Shown: positions 1-6,658 of the stretch, piece by piece | How the letters are laid out: every line of letters begins with the position of its first letter | Numbering within the stretch: position 1 is the stretch's first letter | Assembly (NCBI GenBank): GCA_913061145.1 | Contig: CAJXUQ010000025.1 | Location: 1-46,262 of the forward strand | Source: an uncultured Haliea sp. | GTDB taxonomy: Bacteria > Pseudomonadota > Gammaproteobacteria > Pseudomonadales > Halieaceae | DNA: 46,262 bases | Direction: 5' to 3' | Program-made: the position numbers and the translations under genes | Notes under the pieces: generated by a model | What the model saw: the letters and a program-made list of their open reading frames with translations, nothing else | The model's database searches: none | What the model was told of the DNA's origin: nothing

Positions 1-48
1 GCCGAATTGACTATTAACTTTTAAAGAACTGTCCATTTGAGGTTGACA
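1..48 (-). mobile_element. Possible insertion-sequence end (IS21-like)
   Basis: On the minus strand a GFA-family coding frame loses its family match exactly where an AT-richer stretch begins with TGTCAACCTCAAATGGACAG. A TGT terminus followed by an AAATGGACA-type repeat resembles the ends of IS21-family elements as I remember them. Only 48 bases are visible and no transposase is present, so family assignment is a guess. A contig ending inside a repeated element would also explain why the window starts here. Confidence 0.35.
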
Positions 49-153
49 CGTTCCGTGGCAGCGCTGGCAGTGACAGAGGTAAAAGCTGTCGAAATCCCCA
101 TGCACCACGAACTTCGCGGCGCCACAGAGGCAAGATCCGGCGTGCTCAGTCAT
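49..153 (-). pseudogene. GFA-family (glutathione-dependent formaldehyde-activating-like) protein, 5' fragment
   Basis: The frame opens with ATG at 153 and reads MTEHAGSCLCGAAKF, then CHCQRC. The spaced CxC and CxxC cysteines are the zinc-binding signature of the GFA/CENP-V fold. The family normally continues after CHCxxC with an R-K-D-T-G-like segment, which is absent here: the frame runs into the probable IS end. About 35 residues of an expected 120-150 remain visible. The start overlaps the stop of the upstream GNAT gene by 8 bases, so the two were probably translationally coupled. Its substrate cannot be told, since GFA-fold proteins are often annotated without real formaldehyde activity. 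Confidence 0.6.
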
Positions 154-628
154 CGTCATTCCCGAGTGACAGCGTCATGACAATTTCCCCGTCATCCACC
201 TCGCCCGTGGGCCTGAAGCCCAGGGAGCGGTAGAACTGTTCGGGGCTTCCCTCACCCGGTACATAGGAAATCCCCAACGCCCTGAACAGACCCCTGCGTC
301 GCACATGCTCGATGATCAGGCGCATCGCGGCCCGCCCGATACCCTTGTGCTGGTGCCTCGCATCGACCATGAATCGCCACACCTCCACCTTCGGGTCCTC
401 AACTATCGGAACCACCCGAGACTGGTCCGAAAGCATCACGAAACCCACAGGCTCCTCTTCGCAATAAATCGCCCGATACCACGCCTCCGGCGAGAACAAG
501 GCCTGCCCCAGCGACCAGGCATTCGGTGCGACAAACCGGTTCTGATCGTCAGCTACTGCGAGCTGCATCACGGCCCGGACCGTTTCCGCCGTAATCTCCC
601 GGAGAGAAACCTGATTCTGTGTACTCAA
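146..628 (-). CDS. GNAT N-acetyltransferase (polyamine/spermidine-acetyltransferase-like)
   Basis: This 160-residue GNAT enzyme would transfer acetyl from acetyl-CoA to a small amine. The acceptor is unknown, but similarity to diamine/spermidine acetyltransferases is suggested by the FVAPNAWSLGQA and PEAWYRAIYCEEEPVGFVML segments. The acetyl-CoA loop is seen as HQHKGIGRAAMRL, and the C-terminal FYRSLGF motif is typical of the fold. I prefer the TTG at 628 over the upstream ATG at 691 because AGGTGG lies 6 bases before it and family members begin at this point (M-S-T-Q). The 3' end overlaps the GFA start by 8 bases, which suggests one transcript. Confidence 0.8.
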   Translation of the reverse strand: MSTQNQVSLREITAETVRAVMQLAVADDQNRFVAPNAWSLGQALFSPEAWYRAIYCEEEPVGFVMLSDQSRVVPIVEDPKVEVWRFMVDARHQHKGIGRAAMRLIIEHVRRRGLFRALGISYVPGEGSPEQFYRSLGFRPTGEVDDGEIVMTLSLGNDDD

Positions 629-714
629 CACCCGCCACCTGCTGCTGATATGGAAATGACATCCGGGGGCGCATCGGTCGAACTCCCGCAACGTCGCGCT
701 GGCGAATGGCTGAA

Positions 715-1173
715 TCAGCCGTCGCCCACATCATAGTGCGACCTTAGCACCTGATGGCGATGTCTGAAAATGAAGCGATAAACCGGTGCCAAAACCCGGC
801 CCAGGAACGGCAATCTGGGCTGGAACTCCACTGTGTCCGTGACTCTGCAGAATGCGCCACTCCGGGTGATTTCCCGCTGGTGCCGCCACACCGCGTTGGC
901 GAAAGAGCTCGATGCCTCTAAAAAGCCCTGCTGCGGGTGGATGCGCTGGAAAAAGAACGTGTGACGATCGACGGGCAGCACTCCGAACAGGAGTATCCAG
1001 CTGGAGAAAAGCACTCTGCCGGTGGGCCACTCGGCGATGGGCTTGTCGGCCCACGCCCGTGGGACGGTCATGCGGATGAGCGGACCCAACTCCCGGTTCA
1101 CAGCATCCATGGTGAACAGCCGGGAAATATCTTCGGAGCTGATTCTGAGGTTGCTCGATATGTCGAATTTCAC
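715..1173 (-). CDS. SRPBCC-like ligand-binding family protein
   Basis: Protein of 152 residues resembling bacterial START/SRPBCC-superfamily proteins. It starts with a strand carrying KFDISSNLRISSEDI, has a central RVLFSSWILLFGVLPVD segment, and ends in a helix-like VEFQPRLPFLGRVLAPVYRFIFRHRHQ, typical of the C-terminal helix that closes the hydrophobic pocket. No catalytic residues are evident, and the ligand is unknown. The GTG at 1173 is chosen because GGAGA lies 6 bases upstream; the longer frame from 1272 adds 33 residues with no family look. It lies between the DUF2784 and GNAT genes, all on the minus strand. Confidence 0.6.
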   Translation of the reverse strand: MKFDISSNLRISSEDISRLFTMDAVNRELGPLIRMTVPRAWADKPIAEWPTGRVLFSSWILLFGVLPVDRHTFFFQRIHPQQGFLEASSSFANAVWRHQREITRSGAFCRVTDTVEFQPRLPFLGRVLAPVYRFIFRHRHQVLRSHYDVGDG

Positions 1174-1298
1174 AGGGAGTCTCCGGGACGCTTGCCAAAC
1201 CAGGAAGCGCCGCATCATTACGGCATCGATATGCGTTCGCTGCTCATAGTCTGAAAAAGGTGAGCGCTTCACACGCGCTGTCGCTCACGCTTCCATAC

Positions 1299-1706
1299 CT
1301 AAGCCTGCCGGTCCTTCTGTTTGCCCGACTGAGGTGGGTAACGCCACCACGCCCATGCCACCGCGAGGCCGAAGGCAGTATAGATAATCGCAAAAACCCA
1401 CAAAGGCGCCTCGTAATACAGCACGCTTTGCAGCCAATGCTCGATAAAGCTGCCCGTGTAGCCCGCGCCGCCCGCCTGGACGCGAAGCCATGACTCCAGA
1501 ACAGTGAGCGGGCAGTACTGTCCAAGCCAGGCCTGTAGAGCGACCACCGCGATAGCAACAAGATGGGCCAGGCGCCACCCGAACTGATTTACCCAGGCCC
1601 ACCCTGCCCGGTTGCCGATGATGACCACCGGGAGCCCCAACACGACGAAGAGTACAATGCCGAAGTGCAGGAGAAGAACGGCATCGGCAAGTGCTTGATA
1701 GGTCAA
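1299..1706 (-). CDS. DUF2784 family membrane protein
   Basis: This 135-residue inner-membrane protein of the DUF2784 family has unknown function. It shows about four hydrophobic segments: ALADAVLLLHFGIVLFVVLG near the N-terminus, the HLVAIAVVALQAWLG helix after a GWRLAH motif, the CPLT motif, then APLWVFAIIYTAFGLAVAWA. The conserved H-F-x-x-V-L/F, N-P/Q-W-R-x-H and C-P-L-T-x-x-E signature positions are present. The TTG at 1706 is preferred: AAAGGGAGA stands 7 bases upstream, and the family begins with T-Y-x-x-L-A-D. The upstream extension from 1757 is unlikely. The 221 bases between it and the hydrolase gene show no gene or attC site that I can recognise. Confidence 0.85.
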   Translation of the reverse strand: MTYQALADAVLLLHFGIVLFVVLGLPVVIIGNRAGWAWVNQFGWRLAHLVAIAVVALQAWLGQYCPLTVLESWLRVQAGGAGYTGSFIEHWLQSVLYYEAPLWVFAIIYTAFGLAVAWAWWRYPPQSGKQKDRQA

Positions 1707-1927
1707 GAGCGTATCTCCCTTTGAGGCCTTACAGCGGACTTTGAGGTGAGCTGGCAAGAGCCAAAAAGCGCCGTGATTCGACGGTCCATCAAAGTGGTGC
1801 TAGTTCACTGCCAGCCTGTCCTGTTGCCAGACGCTCACATTTCTTGCCCTGTGGCGCAGAAGACACTGGCCTCCGTCACGACAAGCTGAGCCAGAATTAT
1901 GCGCTTATCCGGCTTTCCCGACGGCAC

Positions 1928-3109
1928 TCAACTTTCCTCTGGCAGCGACAGCGATTCTGGATCGATGGTCTGCGGGTCACCAGCAATCTCCGCGCGACGC
2001 TCTGCCTGTGTCTTGATACAGCTGTCCACCTTGTCACTGAGGTTCGTCGCTGCTTTCATTCCCGACAGAAAATAGTCCTGTAACTTCAGCTCGCCGCTCT
2101 CGCCGACCTCCCGTAGCGATAACCTACCCAGATTGTTGCCACTGGCTTTGCTTGTTAGCTCATTAAGCCAATTTATTATAATTTTACTGCTCTCATCACC
2201 AACAACACTCATGCTGGGATGATTTCTGTTAGGTAGATCTTTAACCGTGGTCGCGGCAGAGCTCATGTGCTCAAATTGGTCGTAAGGTGCAACTGGATCG
2301 CTGGATGAAGCAAATAGTAACAGCGGTGTACTCGAAGTAGAGATAACTCTATGAATGTCAGTATCTATAACCTTTAAATTTGCTTCACTCAATGCACGAA
2401 GGCTCCCACTTATAATTTTGTCGTCACTTAAAATTGACGTTAAGTAGGGGTGGTTAGCTTTAGTGTAGCGAAGAACTGCTTCATCAAAACGTAACATTGG
2501 AGCTTGAAGAATAATGCCATCAACATCAGGTCTCATTTTTGACAAGTAAGCTGCAGTTACTGCACCCATAGAATTGCCCAGCAAGAACAACTTTTCTTCT
2601 GGATCATGTTTAGAGGATATCAATTCGTCAATAATATGCCTGTCCCCAACGCCGTACGCCTTTTCACCATCAGATTCCCCATGACCAAGGAGATCCGGCA
2701 CTAATACATCGAAGCCCAGGAACCTGAAATACAGAGCCGTATTTAGCATAAATTCCTTGGAAGCCCGAAAACCATGAAATAATACTACTGTTCCATTCAA
2801 TTCAATCGGGACGGAATCTCTGTTCAAATTCAGTGTTACTTTTGTAGAGGATTCACCCAATTTTGTTTCGGTCTCATATTTGAGGCGTCTGGCATTAATT
2901 TTCCCTCCGGACAGATAGCTGATACACAGCTCTATTTTTGGAGAGCAATATCGACCTTCGTCAAAGCCAAGCAGAGCGATTTCTTCTTCAGAAGCAATAT
3001 TTCCGTAATCGAAGCTATCTGCGTGCTGGATGTATTCAGTGACCAATGATGCGCAACCGCTTAATCCAATAGCAACCATTAGAACAAACTGTAACTTGAA
3101 TACGTTCAT
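1928..3109 (-). CDS. Cassette-borne alpha/beta-hydrolase lipoprotein
   Basis: This 393-residue hydrolase is probably anchored in a membrane. The N-terminus MNVFKLQFVLMVAIGLSGCA is a signal peptide ending in a lipobox (L-S-G-C). The alpha/beta-hydrolase core follows: VVLFHGF oxyanion-side motif, LVPDLLGHGESDG, the nucleophile elbow GNSMGA, an acid in SSSDPVAPYDQF, and a late His in RNHPSM. Start 3109 is chosen because the signal peptide begins there; the frame extends to 3268 but crosses an attC site. GC content is clearly lower than the chromosome. It is the cassette farthest from the integrase, and I find no attC site at its 3' end, so the array probably ends or was truncated here. The substrate is unknown. 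Confidence 0.75.
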   Translation of the reverse strand: MNVFKLQFVLMVAIGLSGCASLVTEYIQHADSFDYGNIASEEEIALLGFDEGRYCSPKIELCISYLSGGKINARRLKYETETKLGESSTKVTLNLNRDSVPIELNGTVVLFHGFRASKEFMLNTALYFRFLGFDVLVPDLLGHGESDGEKAYGVGDRHIIDELISSKHDPEEKLFLLGNSMGAVTAAYLSKMRPDVDGIILQAPMLRFDEAVLRYTKANHPYLTSILSDDKIISGSLRALSEANLKVIDTDIHRVISTSSTPLLLFASSSDPVAPYDQFEHMSSAATTVKDLPNRNHPSMSVVGDESSKIIINWLNELTSKASGNNLGRLSLREVGESGELKLQDYFLSGMKAATNLSDKVDSCIKTQAERRAEIAGDPQTIDPESLSLPEES

Positions 3110-3135
3110 CCGCTGTAATTCGATGGACCTCTGAG

Positions 3136-3251
3136 AGCTAACGCCGCTATCACCGGAAACCAAAGCGGAGTGTTGCTTTATTGTTAGACCACTAGCGAAA
3201 GTTGCGCAAAAACACGTGGATTTTCTTTTCCGGAGCATCGCTTTGTTACGC
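3136..3251 (-). repeat. attC site (116 bp) of the DJ-1/PfpI cassette
   Basis: The outer cores are AGCTAAC (3136-3142) and GTTACGC (3245-3251) on the plus strand. The stop codon of the DJ-1/PfpI gene lies within the second core, the usual compact cassette arrangement. The length is in the long range for chromosomal-integron attC sites. Secondary structure was judged by eye only. Confidence 0.65.
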
Positions 3252-3830
3252 GCATTTTTGCCACTCAAACTCCATTTGTCTTGCTGTCTTTTCAGCTAGC
3301 TCTTTACCACCAAGTCGTGATACCAGGTGAAGGCTCATATCAATACCCGCCGAAATACCTCCCGAGGTTATAAACTTGCCCTGATCTACCCACCGCTGCT
3401 TTTCAACAACTGTGATATCCGGATAAGATTCTCGCAGCTCTTCAATATCCTCCCAGTGCGTTGTGACGTTTAAATTTACCAGTAATCCAGCCTGTGCAAG
3501 TAAAAAAGCCCCCGTACATACGGAAGCGACAACAGTGGCATTCCTGGAAATGCTAGACACCCAGTTAATAACGCGGGGCTTAGCTAGCTCCGCCGTGTGA
3601 ATGCCACCCACTACGACCAAAAGATCAATCTTGGGATGATCTTCAAAGCCATAGTGAGGATTGACGCTATAGCCGCCTCTAGCATTAACAGCCCGAACTT
3701 CTTCCGCCACTAGAAAAACATTAAACATTCCCTCAGTGCCTGACAATCTATTCGCGGTTGAAAACACTTCGAAAGGCCCTGAAAAATCAAGAACTTCGGC
3801 GTTTTCGTAAATATATATTCCTACATTCAA
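3246..3830 (-). CDS. DJ-1/PfpI family protein (isonitrile-hydratase/GATase1-like)
   Basis: This 194-residue protein of the class I glutamine-amidotransferase-like DJ-1/PfpI superfamily has a nucleophile-elbow cysteine in SVCTGAFLL and the N-terminal FSGPFEVF motif found in isonitrile hydratases and in the sensor half of GlxA-type AraC regulators. It lacks the AraC DNA-binding domain, so it is a stand-alone enzyme or binding protein. Later motifs are THWEDIEELR and TSGGISAGIDMSLHLV. I choose TTG at 3830: GGAG lies 9 bases upstream, and the frame's ATG at 3866 falls in the remnant recombination site. It is an integron cassette with its own attC downstream. The substrate cannot be deduced. Confidence 0.75.
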   Translation of the reverse strand: MNVGIYIYENAEVLDFSGPFEVFSTANRLSGTEGMFNVFLVAEEVRAVNARGGYSVNPHYGFEDHPKIDLLVVVGGIHTAELAKPRVINWVSSISRNATVVASVCTGAFLLAQAGLLVNLNVTTHWEDIEELRESYPDITVVEKQRWVDQGKFITSGGISAGIDMSLHLVSRLGGKELAEKTARQMEFEWQKCA

Positions 3831-3848
3831 GGTGCGACACTCCGGAGA

Positions 3849-3884
3849 CCATAACGTTCGAATCAAGCGGGCGACAGGTTAGAG
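3849..3884 (-). repeat. Short or degenerate attC site of a GNAT cassette
   Basis: The cores are CCATAAC (3849-3855) and GTTAGAG (3878-3884), only 36 bases overall and shorter than any functional attC I know. The GNAT stop codon is inside the second core. It is probably a deleted attC; recombination competence is doubtful. Confidence 0.4.
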
Positions 3885-4319
3885 CGCAGCTCCCGCACCG
3901 CCGACTGCCTTAAGCATGTGGTGCTTGACGATGCCGTGTGGATAGCCAGTTCGCTCGTAGACCACTCGGTAGCCGAGCTTCCTGTAGAAGTCCGGCGCCT
4001 GAAAGCTGAATGTCTCAAGGTAGAATGACTTACAGCCCTTCCCCACCGCGTGCCGCTCGAATTCGCGCACGACTCGCTCTCCAACCCCGGAGCCACGAAG
4101 ACTCTCGTCCACCCAAAGCTGTTGCAGTTCACACAGCTCACCCCAGCGGCGGCCAACTGCACCTCCAACCACCTTGCCGGCTCCATCGTGGACCAAACAA
4201 GACAGCGTCTGAACTTCATGCAACGGAGCGGCTCGCTCGTTGAATTCTTCTAGCCCAATATCGACGATCTCGGCCTCAGCAGGAACACCGTCCTGGGCTA
4301 TGACATGAAACTGTGGCAT
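3879..4319 (-). CDS. GNAT family N-acetyltransferase (integron cassette)
   Basis: This 146-residue acetyltransferase has the core fold in order: CLVHDGAGKVVGGAVGRRWG beta strands, ELQQLWVDESLRGSGVGERV as the acetyl-CoA binding loop (R/Q-x-x-G-x-G/A), and the C-terminal FYRKLGYRV motif. Segments such as FYLETFSFQAPDF resemble aminoglycoside/streptothricin-type or YhfO-like GNATs, but the acceptor is unknown. ATG at 4319 is preferred over 4358 because it has AGGGAAGG just upstream and leaves the neighbouring attC outside the gene. Cassette-borne GNATs are common, and some give antibiotic resistance; nothing here demonstrates that. Confidence 0.8.
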   Translation of the reverse strand: MPQFHVIAQDGVPAEAEIVDIGLEEFNERAAPLHEVQTLSCLVHDGAGKVVGGAVGRRWGELCELQQLWVDESLRGSGVGERVVREFERHAVGKGCKSFYLETFSFQAPDFYRKLGYRVVYERTGYPHGIVKHHMLKAVGGAGAAL

Positions 4320-4343
4320 GACCTTCCCTGTGCGGCAGAGCGC

Positions 4344-4409
4344 CGCAAACCGCGACAAGCGTTAACGAGCCAGGCGGCGACAGCCGCGTACTGCGTTGTC
4401 TTGTTACGC
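4344..4409 (-). repeat. attC site of the higBA cassette
   Basis: The plus-strand cores are CGCAAAC (4344-4350) and GTTACGC (4403-4409). Inner GACAAGCG and GCGTTGTC segments can pair. The higA stop codon is inside the GTTACGC core. The left boundary is uncertain: a CGTTAAC at 4360 is an alternative core. Confidence 0.55.
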
Positions 4410-4697
4410 AGCGTCAAGACTCACCTTTTGGACACGGTTGAGTTTGACGCCCTTCTTAGCTTCGAAGAAGTCATAGGCGCCTTGCATCGATAACCAGCGT
4501 TCGGGGCTACGGCCCAAAGCCTTTGAAAGGCGTAGCGCCATCTCCGGACTAACACCGCTTTGTTTTTTCAGGACACGATTAAGCTTGGACGGAGCCACAT
4601 CCAGCTGCTCCGCGAGAAAACGACAGCTAAGCCCGAACGGTTCCATGTAGGTGGCCTGGATAAACTCACCTGGATGTGGGGGGTTGTGGATAGGCAT
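4404..4697 (-). CDS. higA: HigA-type antitoxin, XRE/Cro family
   Basis: This 97-residue antitoxin of the HigA/VapI type has the N-terminal signature HPGEFI, then a helix-turn-helix at about residues 27-75 (LAEQLDVAPSKLNRVL, then SGVSPEMALRLSKALGRSPE) and WLSMQGAYD, which is diagnostic of this family. It would bind and neutralise the HigB ribonuclease and repress its own operator. The upstream higB is broken, and the ATG shares one base with the restored higB stop (TAATG). The stop TAA is in the attC core. The antitoxin is intact, so it may now act only as an anti-addiction gene or regulator. Confidence 0.9.
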   Translation of the reverse strand: MPIHNPPHPGEFIQATYMEPFGLSCRFLAEQLDVAPSKLNRVLKKQSGVSPEMALRLSKALGRSPERWLSMQGAYDFFEAKKGVKLNRVQKVSLDAA

Positions 4698-4839
4698 TAA
4701 TGATAATCCTCGTAAGTGACGATATAGACATTGCCGTCAATAAACTCAAAAGTAATTCGCCAGTTACCGCTTACAGAAATAGACCAGGTGCCTTTTCGTA
4801 AAACTTCTTGATCCCCTTGTGCTTGAAGGACTTGATCAT
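4697..4839 (-). pseudogene. higB: higB toxin remnant with internal deletion and frameshift
   Basis: The frame starts with ATG at 4839 and reads MIKSFKHKGIKKFYEK, the canonical HigB N-terminus. It then goes out of frame and stops. Shifting frame at about 4790 yields KGTWSISVSGNWRITFEFID and ends VYIVTYEDYH, the canonical HigB C-terminus, reaching higA. About 40 middle residues are missing (normal length is about 92). Bases AAAAGG at the join would suit both the FYEKG-type and KRKG-type flanks, suggesting deletion between short homologies. The ribonuclease is almost certainly dead. The 143-base length is not a multiple of three. Confidence 0.8.
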
Positions 4840-4858
4840 TCGTGGAATGTAGCGCGTT

Positions 4859-4995
4859 GCGCAACACTGTTCAAGCCGCAAGGCGTAGCGCTCAGGCGCG
4901 GTTAACTTTGGGCGCTTTATGCGCTGTCGCTTCGCTCCCATTTGCGCGCATAAAGCGCACAAAGTTGGCCCTCGGTCTGCAGCGCATTGTTATGT
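4859..4995 (-). repeat. attC site (137 bp, long VCR-like) of the kinase cassette
   Basis: The cores are GCGCAAC (4859-4865) and GTTATGT (4989-4995). A strong internal dyad pairs AACTTTGGGCGCTTTATGCGC-like bases around 4902-4923 with their complement around 4946-4966. The stop codon of the P-loop gene is inside the GTTATGT core. The length resembles long chromosomal-integron sites such as VCRs. Confidence 0.7.
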
Positions 4996-5478
4996 GTGTA
5001 CTTGATTCTCGGTATAAGCAACCTTTTTTCCCAGGAACGATTCATAGAATCTACGATGCGATTCATAAGAAAATGAGTCCGATCTTAATTTATAATCCTT
5101 AATCCAATCTATTAGCATATTTAAGTTGGCATCTTGCGCTTCTTTAGACGCGTATTTATGCGGCTCCCATGGACGACTCTTGGCATTGGCGATGCATTGC
5201 TCAACAGTAAGATCCATAAATACAACTTCTGATGCCTCATGCTTCAGGAGTTCCAATAAATCGGTATAGCACCCCTCAACCACCCAACTATCATGCTCGG
5301 CTATGAAGTCATTAATTTTTTCCTTGGATTTTTCTATAGGCATTCTTTTGGGTGGAGATGTCGAAAGCCATGCCAAGACATCCAAATCTAAGTGAGCCAA
5401 ACCGAGTTCCCGTGCAAGCTGCTTAGAAAATGTGGACTTACCAGAGCCAGAGTTTCCAAAAACCAGAATTTTACTCAT
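4990..5478 (-). CDS. P-loop AAA/kinase-like NTPase (adenylate/shikimate-kinase-like)
   Basis: This 162-residue small nucleotide-binding protein opens MSKILVFGNSGSGKSTFSKQ, with Walker A GNSGSGKST at residues 8-16. A DLDVLAW segment follows, then VVEGCYTD and a Walker-B-like VVFMDLT. This layout matches small topology-modulation/FlaR-like or adenylate-kinase-like NTPases seen often in gene cassettes. The substrate is unknown. It lies 37 bases after the preceding GNAT gene with no intervening attC, so the two may travel as one two-gene cassette. The stop lies in its attC. Confidence 0.75.
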   Translation of the reverse strand: MSKILVFGNSGSGKSTFSKQLARELGLAHLDLDVLAWLSTSPPKRMPIEKSKEKINDFIAEHDSWVVEGCYTDLLELLKHEASEVVFMDLTVEQCIANAKSRPWEPHKYASKEAQDANLNMLIDWIKDYKLRSDSFSYESHRRFYESFLGKKVAYTENQVHT

Positions 5479-5515
5479 GATGCCCCCGAAGCTTTAATGG
5501 CACATACCGCTCGAA

Positions 5516-5983
5516 TTAACTGGCGCCGGCTTTGTCCCCGCCCGAGTTGAACTCATTGCTAGCAATCAACTCCTTGATCATTAACTCCGCAGAACCAGGG
5601 CATATACCTGAGAACTCAGATGTATCTTCTATTACTTGCGGTGTTTCGGAGCGCGGAATGGGCCTGTATCCCTGATACCCAAAGAATCGGCCCGCTGTTT
5701 CGGTCAATAAAAACAGCCTCGTCACACGCTTTCTTCTCGCCCAATCCTCCAATGAAGCGATCAGGTCTCGTCCAATCCCGCTCCCCCGGAACTGCTGCTT
5801 AACAGCAAGCGACCGAACTAAGGCATATTCCCCATACACCTCTATACCAACCACTGCGGAAAGCGCTCCATCTGTTTTAATCCCAAAAAACTGAATTTGG
5901 TCATTCCCTGGGATATCGACTACGGGAAGCCCGCAGGATTCCAGGAGTTCTTTCACTTCAATACTGAAGTTTATCTCTTGCAT
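5516..5983 (-). CDS. GNAT acetyltransferase (ArsN2-like/N-acetylglutamate-synthase-like)
   Basis: This 155-residue acetyltransferase has the acetyl-CoA loop QQFRGSGIGRDLIASLEDWA at about residues 65-85. LFLLTETAGRFFGYQGYRPI follows, a motif shared with ArsN2-like and arginine-N-acetyltransferase-like GNATs (T-x-T-A-x-x-F-F-x-x-x-G-Y/F). The early ELLESCGLPVVDI also fits ArsN2-like proteins, which are linked to arsenic resistance; that role is inference only. ATG at 5983 is chosen because the longer frame to 6052 is encoded by the attC of the previous cassette. A single core-like ATTAACT overlaps its stop, perhaps a remnant attC. Confidence 0.75.
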   Translation of the reverse strand: MQEINFSIEVKELLESCGLPVVDIPGNDQIQFFGIKTDGALSAVVGIEVYGEYALVRSLAVKQQFRGSGIGRDLIASLEDWARRKRVTRLFLLTETAGRFFGYQGYRPIPRSETPQVIEDTSEFSGICPGSAELMIKELIASNEFNSGGDKAGAS

Positions 5984-6000
5984 TAGGCTACGCGCTCGAT

Positions 6001-6061
6001 TGCTAACGCCTACAACAAAGACCGGCGTTACGGCGGTCCCAATTGCTTGCACTTGTTAAGG
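6001..6061 (-). repeat. attC site of the second BrnT/BrnA cassette
   Basis: The cores are TGCTAAC (6001-6007, slightly off consensus) and GTTAAGG (6055-6061). The brnA stop codon is inside the second core. The size of about 61 bases is typical for a short attC. Confidence 0.6.
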
Positions 6062-6274
6062 CTGCCATTGGATATCAACCTTTCGATTATGATTGGCACA
6101 GTCACGTAAATACAGGTTGATCAAGCTCTGATAGGGGACGCCGGATTCTTCTGCCATACCCTTAAAGTACTCAATGACATCTTCGCTCAGGCGAATTGTT
6201 ACAGACTTCTTGAGCTTAGACGCGTAGGGGTTTTTGCGCGATTTCATATTCGAAAAATCGTATTCTTTCTTCAT
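6056..6274 (-). CDS. BrnA/CopG-type antitoxin
   Basis: This 72-residue ribbon-helix-helix antitoxin has a basic N-terminus, then KKSVTIRLSEDVIEYFKGMA and SGVPYQSLINLYLRDCA, the beta-strand and two helices of the CopG/MetJ fold. It would neutralise the BrnT ribonuclease encoded directly upstream and repress the operon. The start overlaps the toxin stop by 4 bases (ATGA), the usual coupling. The 3' end falls in the attC core. It looks complete even though the toxin start is doubtful. Confidence 0.85.
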   Translation of the reverse strand: MKKEYDFSNMKSRKNPYASKLKKSVTIRLSEDVIEYFKGMAEESGVPYQSLINLYLRDCANHNRKVDIQWQP

Positions 6275-6555
6275 AAGGGATCACCTTCGTAGTACTGCCG
6301 CTCTGAGCTAGTTGCTTTGCGGGCAGAGATGATTCGCAGTTCCTCTTCATCCCCGTCGCCTTCACAATGCACTACAACAAGAATACGAGACTGGTTGCTT
6401 AGGCCGAGCAGCAGAAATCGCTCCTCTTCAGAAGAATCATCATCGTAAAATTGGAGTGCAAATTCATCATAGAACACGGATTGCGCCTCTTCGAAGGAGA
6501 CTCCGTATTTCTTGAGATTGGATCTCGCCTTGGCTGGGTCCCAGCTAAACTTGAT
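6271..6555 (-). CDS. BrnT-like toxin, start codon unclear (possibly defective)
   Basis: The family match begins at 6555 as IKFSWDPAKARSNLKKYGVS and continues FEEAQSVFYDEFALQFYDD, EERFLLLGLS, and RIISARKATSSERQYYE, the complete BrnT ribonuclease pattern of about 92 residues. No ATG, GTG or TTG exists in frame between the family N-terminus and the upstream stop at 6589-6591. The first in-frame GTG is at 6477, inside the domain, and an ATG at 6562 is out of frame. Initiation at ATC/ACG, a one-base indel or an assembly error are all possible. The expected role is a toxin cleaving RNA; activity here is uncertain. Confidence 0.7.
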   Translation of the reverse strand: MKFSWDPAKARSNLKKYGVSFEEAQSVFYDEFALQFYDDDSSEEERFLLLGLSNQSRILVVVHCEGDGDEEELRIISARKATSSERQYYEGDPL

Positions 6556-6559
6556 CGTA

Positions 6560-6572
6560 CATACATTGTATG
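6560..6572. promoter_or_regulatory. Palindromic operator candidate of the second brnTA cassette
   Basis: CATACATTGTATG is a perfect inverted repeat (CATACA and TGTATG) around one base, 5 bases from the start of the toxin match. On the minus strand it contains TACAAT, a good -10 element. Autoregulation by the RHH antitoxin is inferred from family behaviour. Confidence 0.45.
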
Positions 6573-6596
6573 CACGAAGAGCGGTGTGTCAAGGCG

Positions 6597-6658
6597 CCCT
6601 AACGCCTCAAGCAGAAGCTCCAGCTTCGCTGGCGTCCTGCTGGCTTGACTTGTTAGAG
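6597..6658 (-). repeat. attC site of the first BrnT/BrnA cassette
   Basis: The cores are CCCTAAC (6597-6603) and GTTAGAG (6652-6658). TCAAGC and GCTTGA arms and a CCAGC/GCTGG stem are visible. The antitoxin reading frame runs through most of the site, so its C-terminal tail is written by the attC. Confidence 0.65.

Noticed and set aside
1-1930. The first four genes as integron cassettes
   Set aside because: They are small and co-oriented with the array, but I find no attC cores between them and two starts and stops overlap, which suggests a normal gene cluster.
1926-1932. ACTCAAC at the hydrolase 3' end as an attC core
   Set aside because: The partner core would have to lie inside the hydrolase gene, and no pairing arms are visible; taken as chance.
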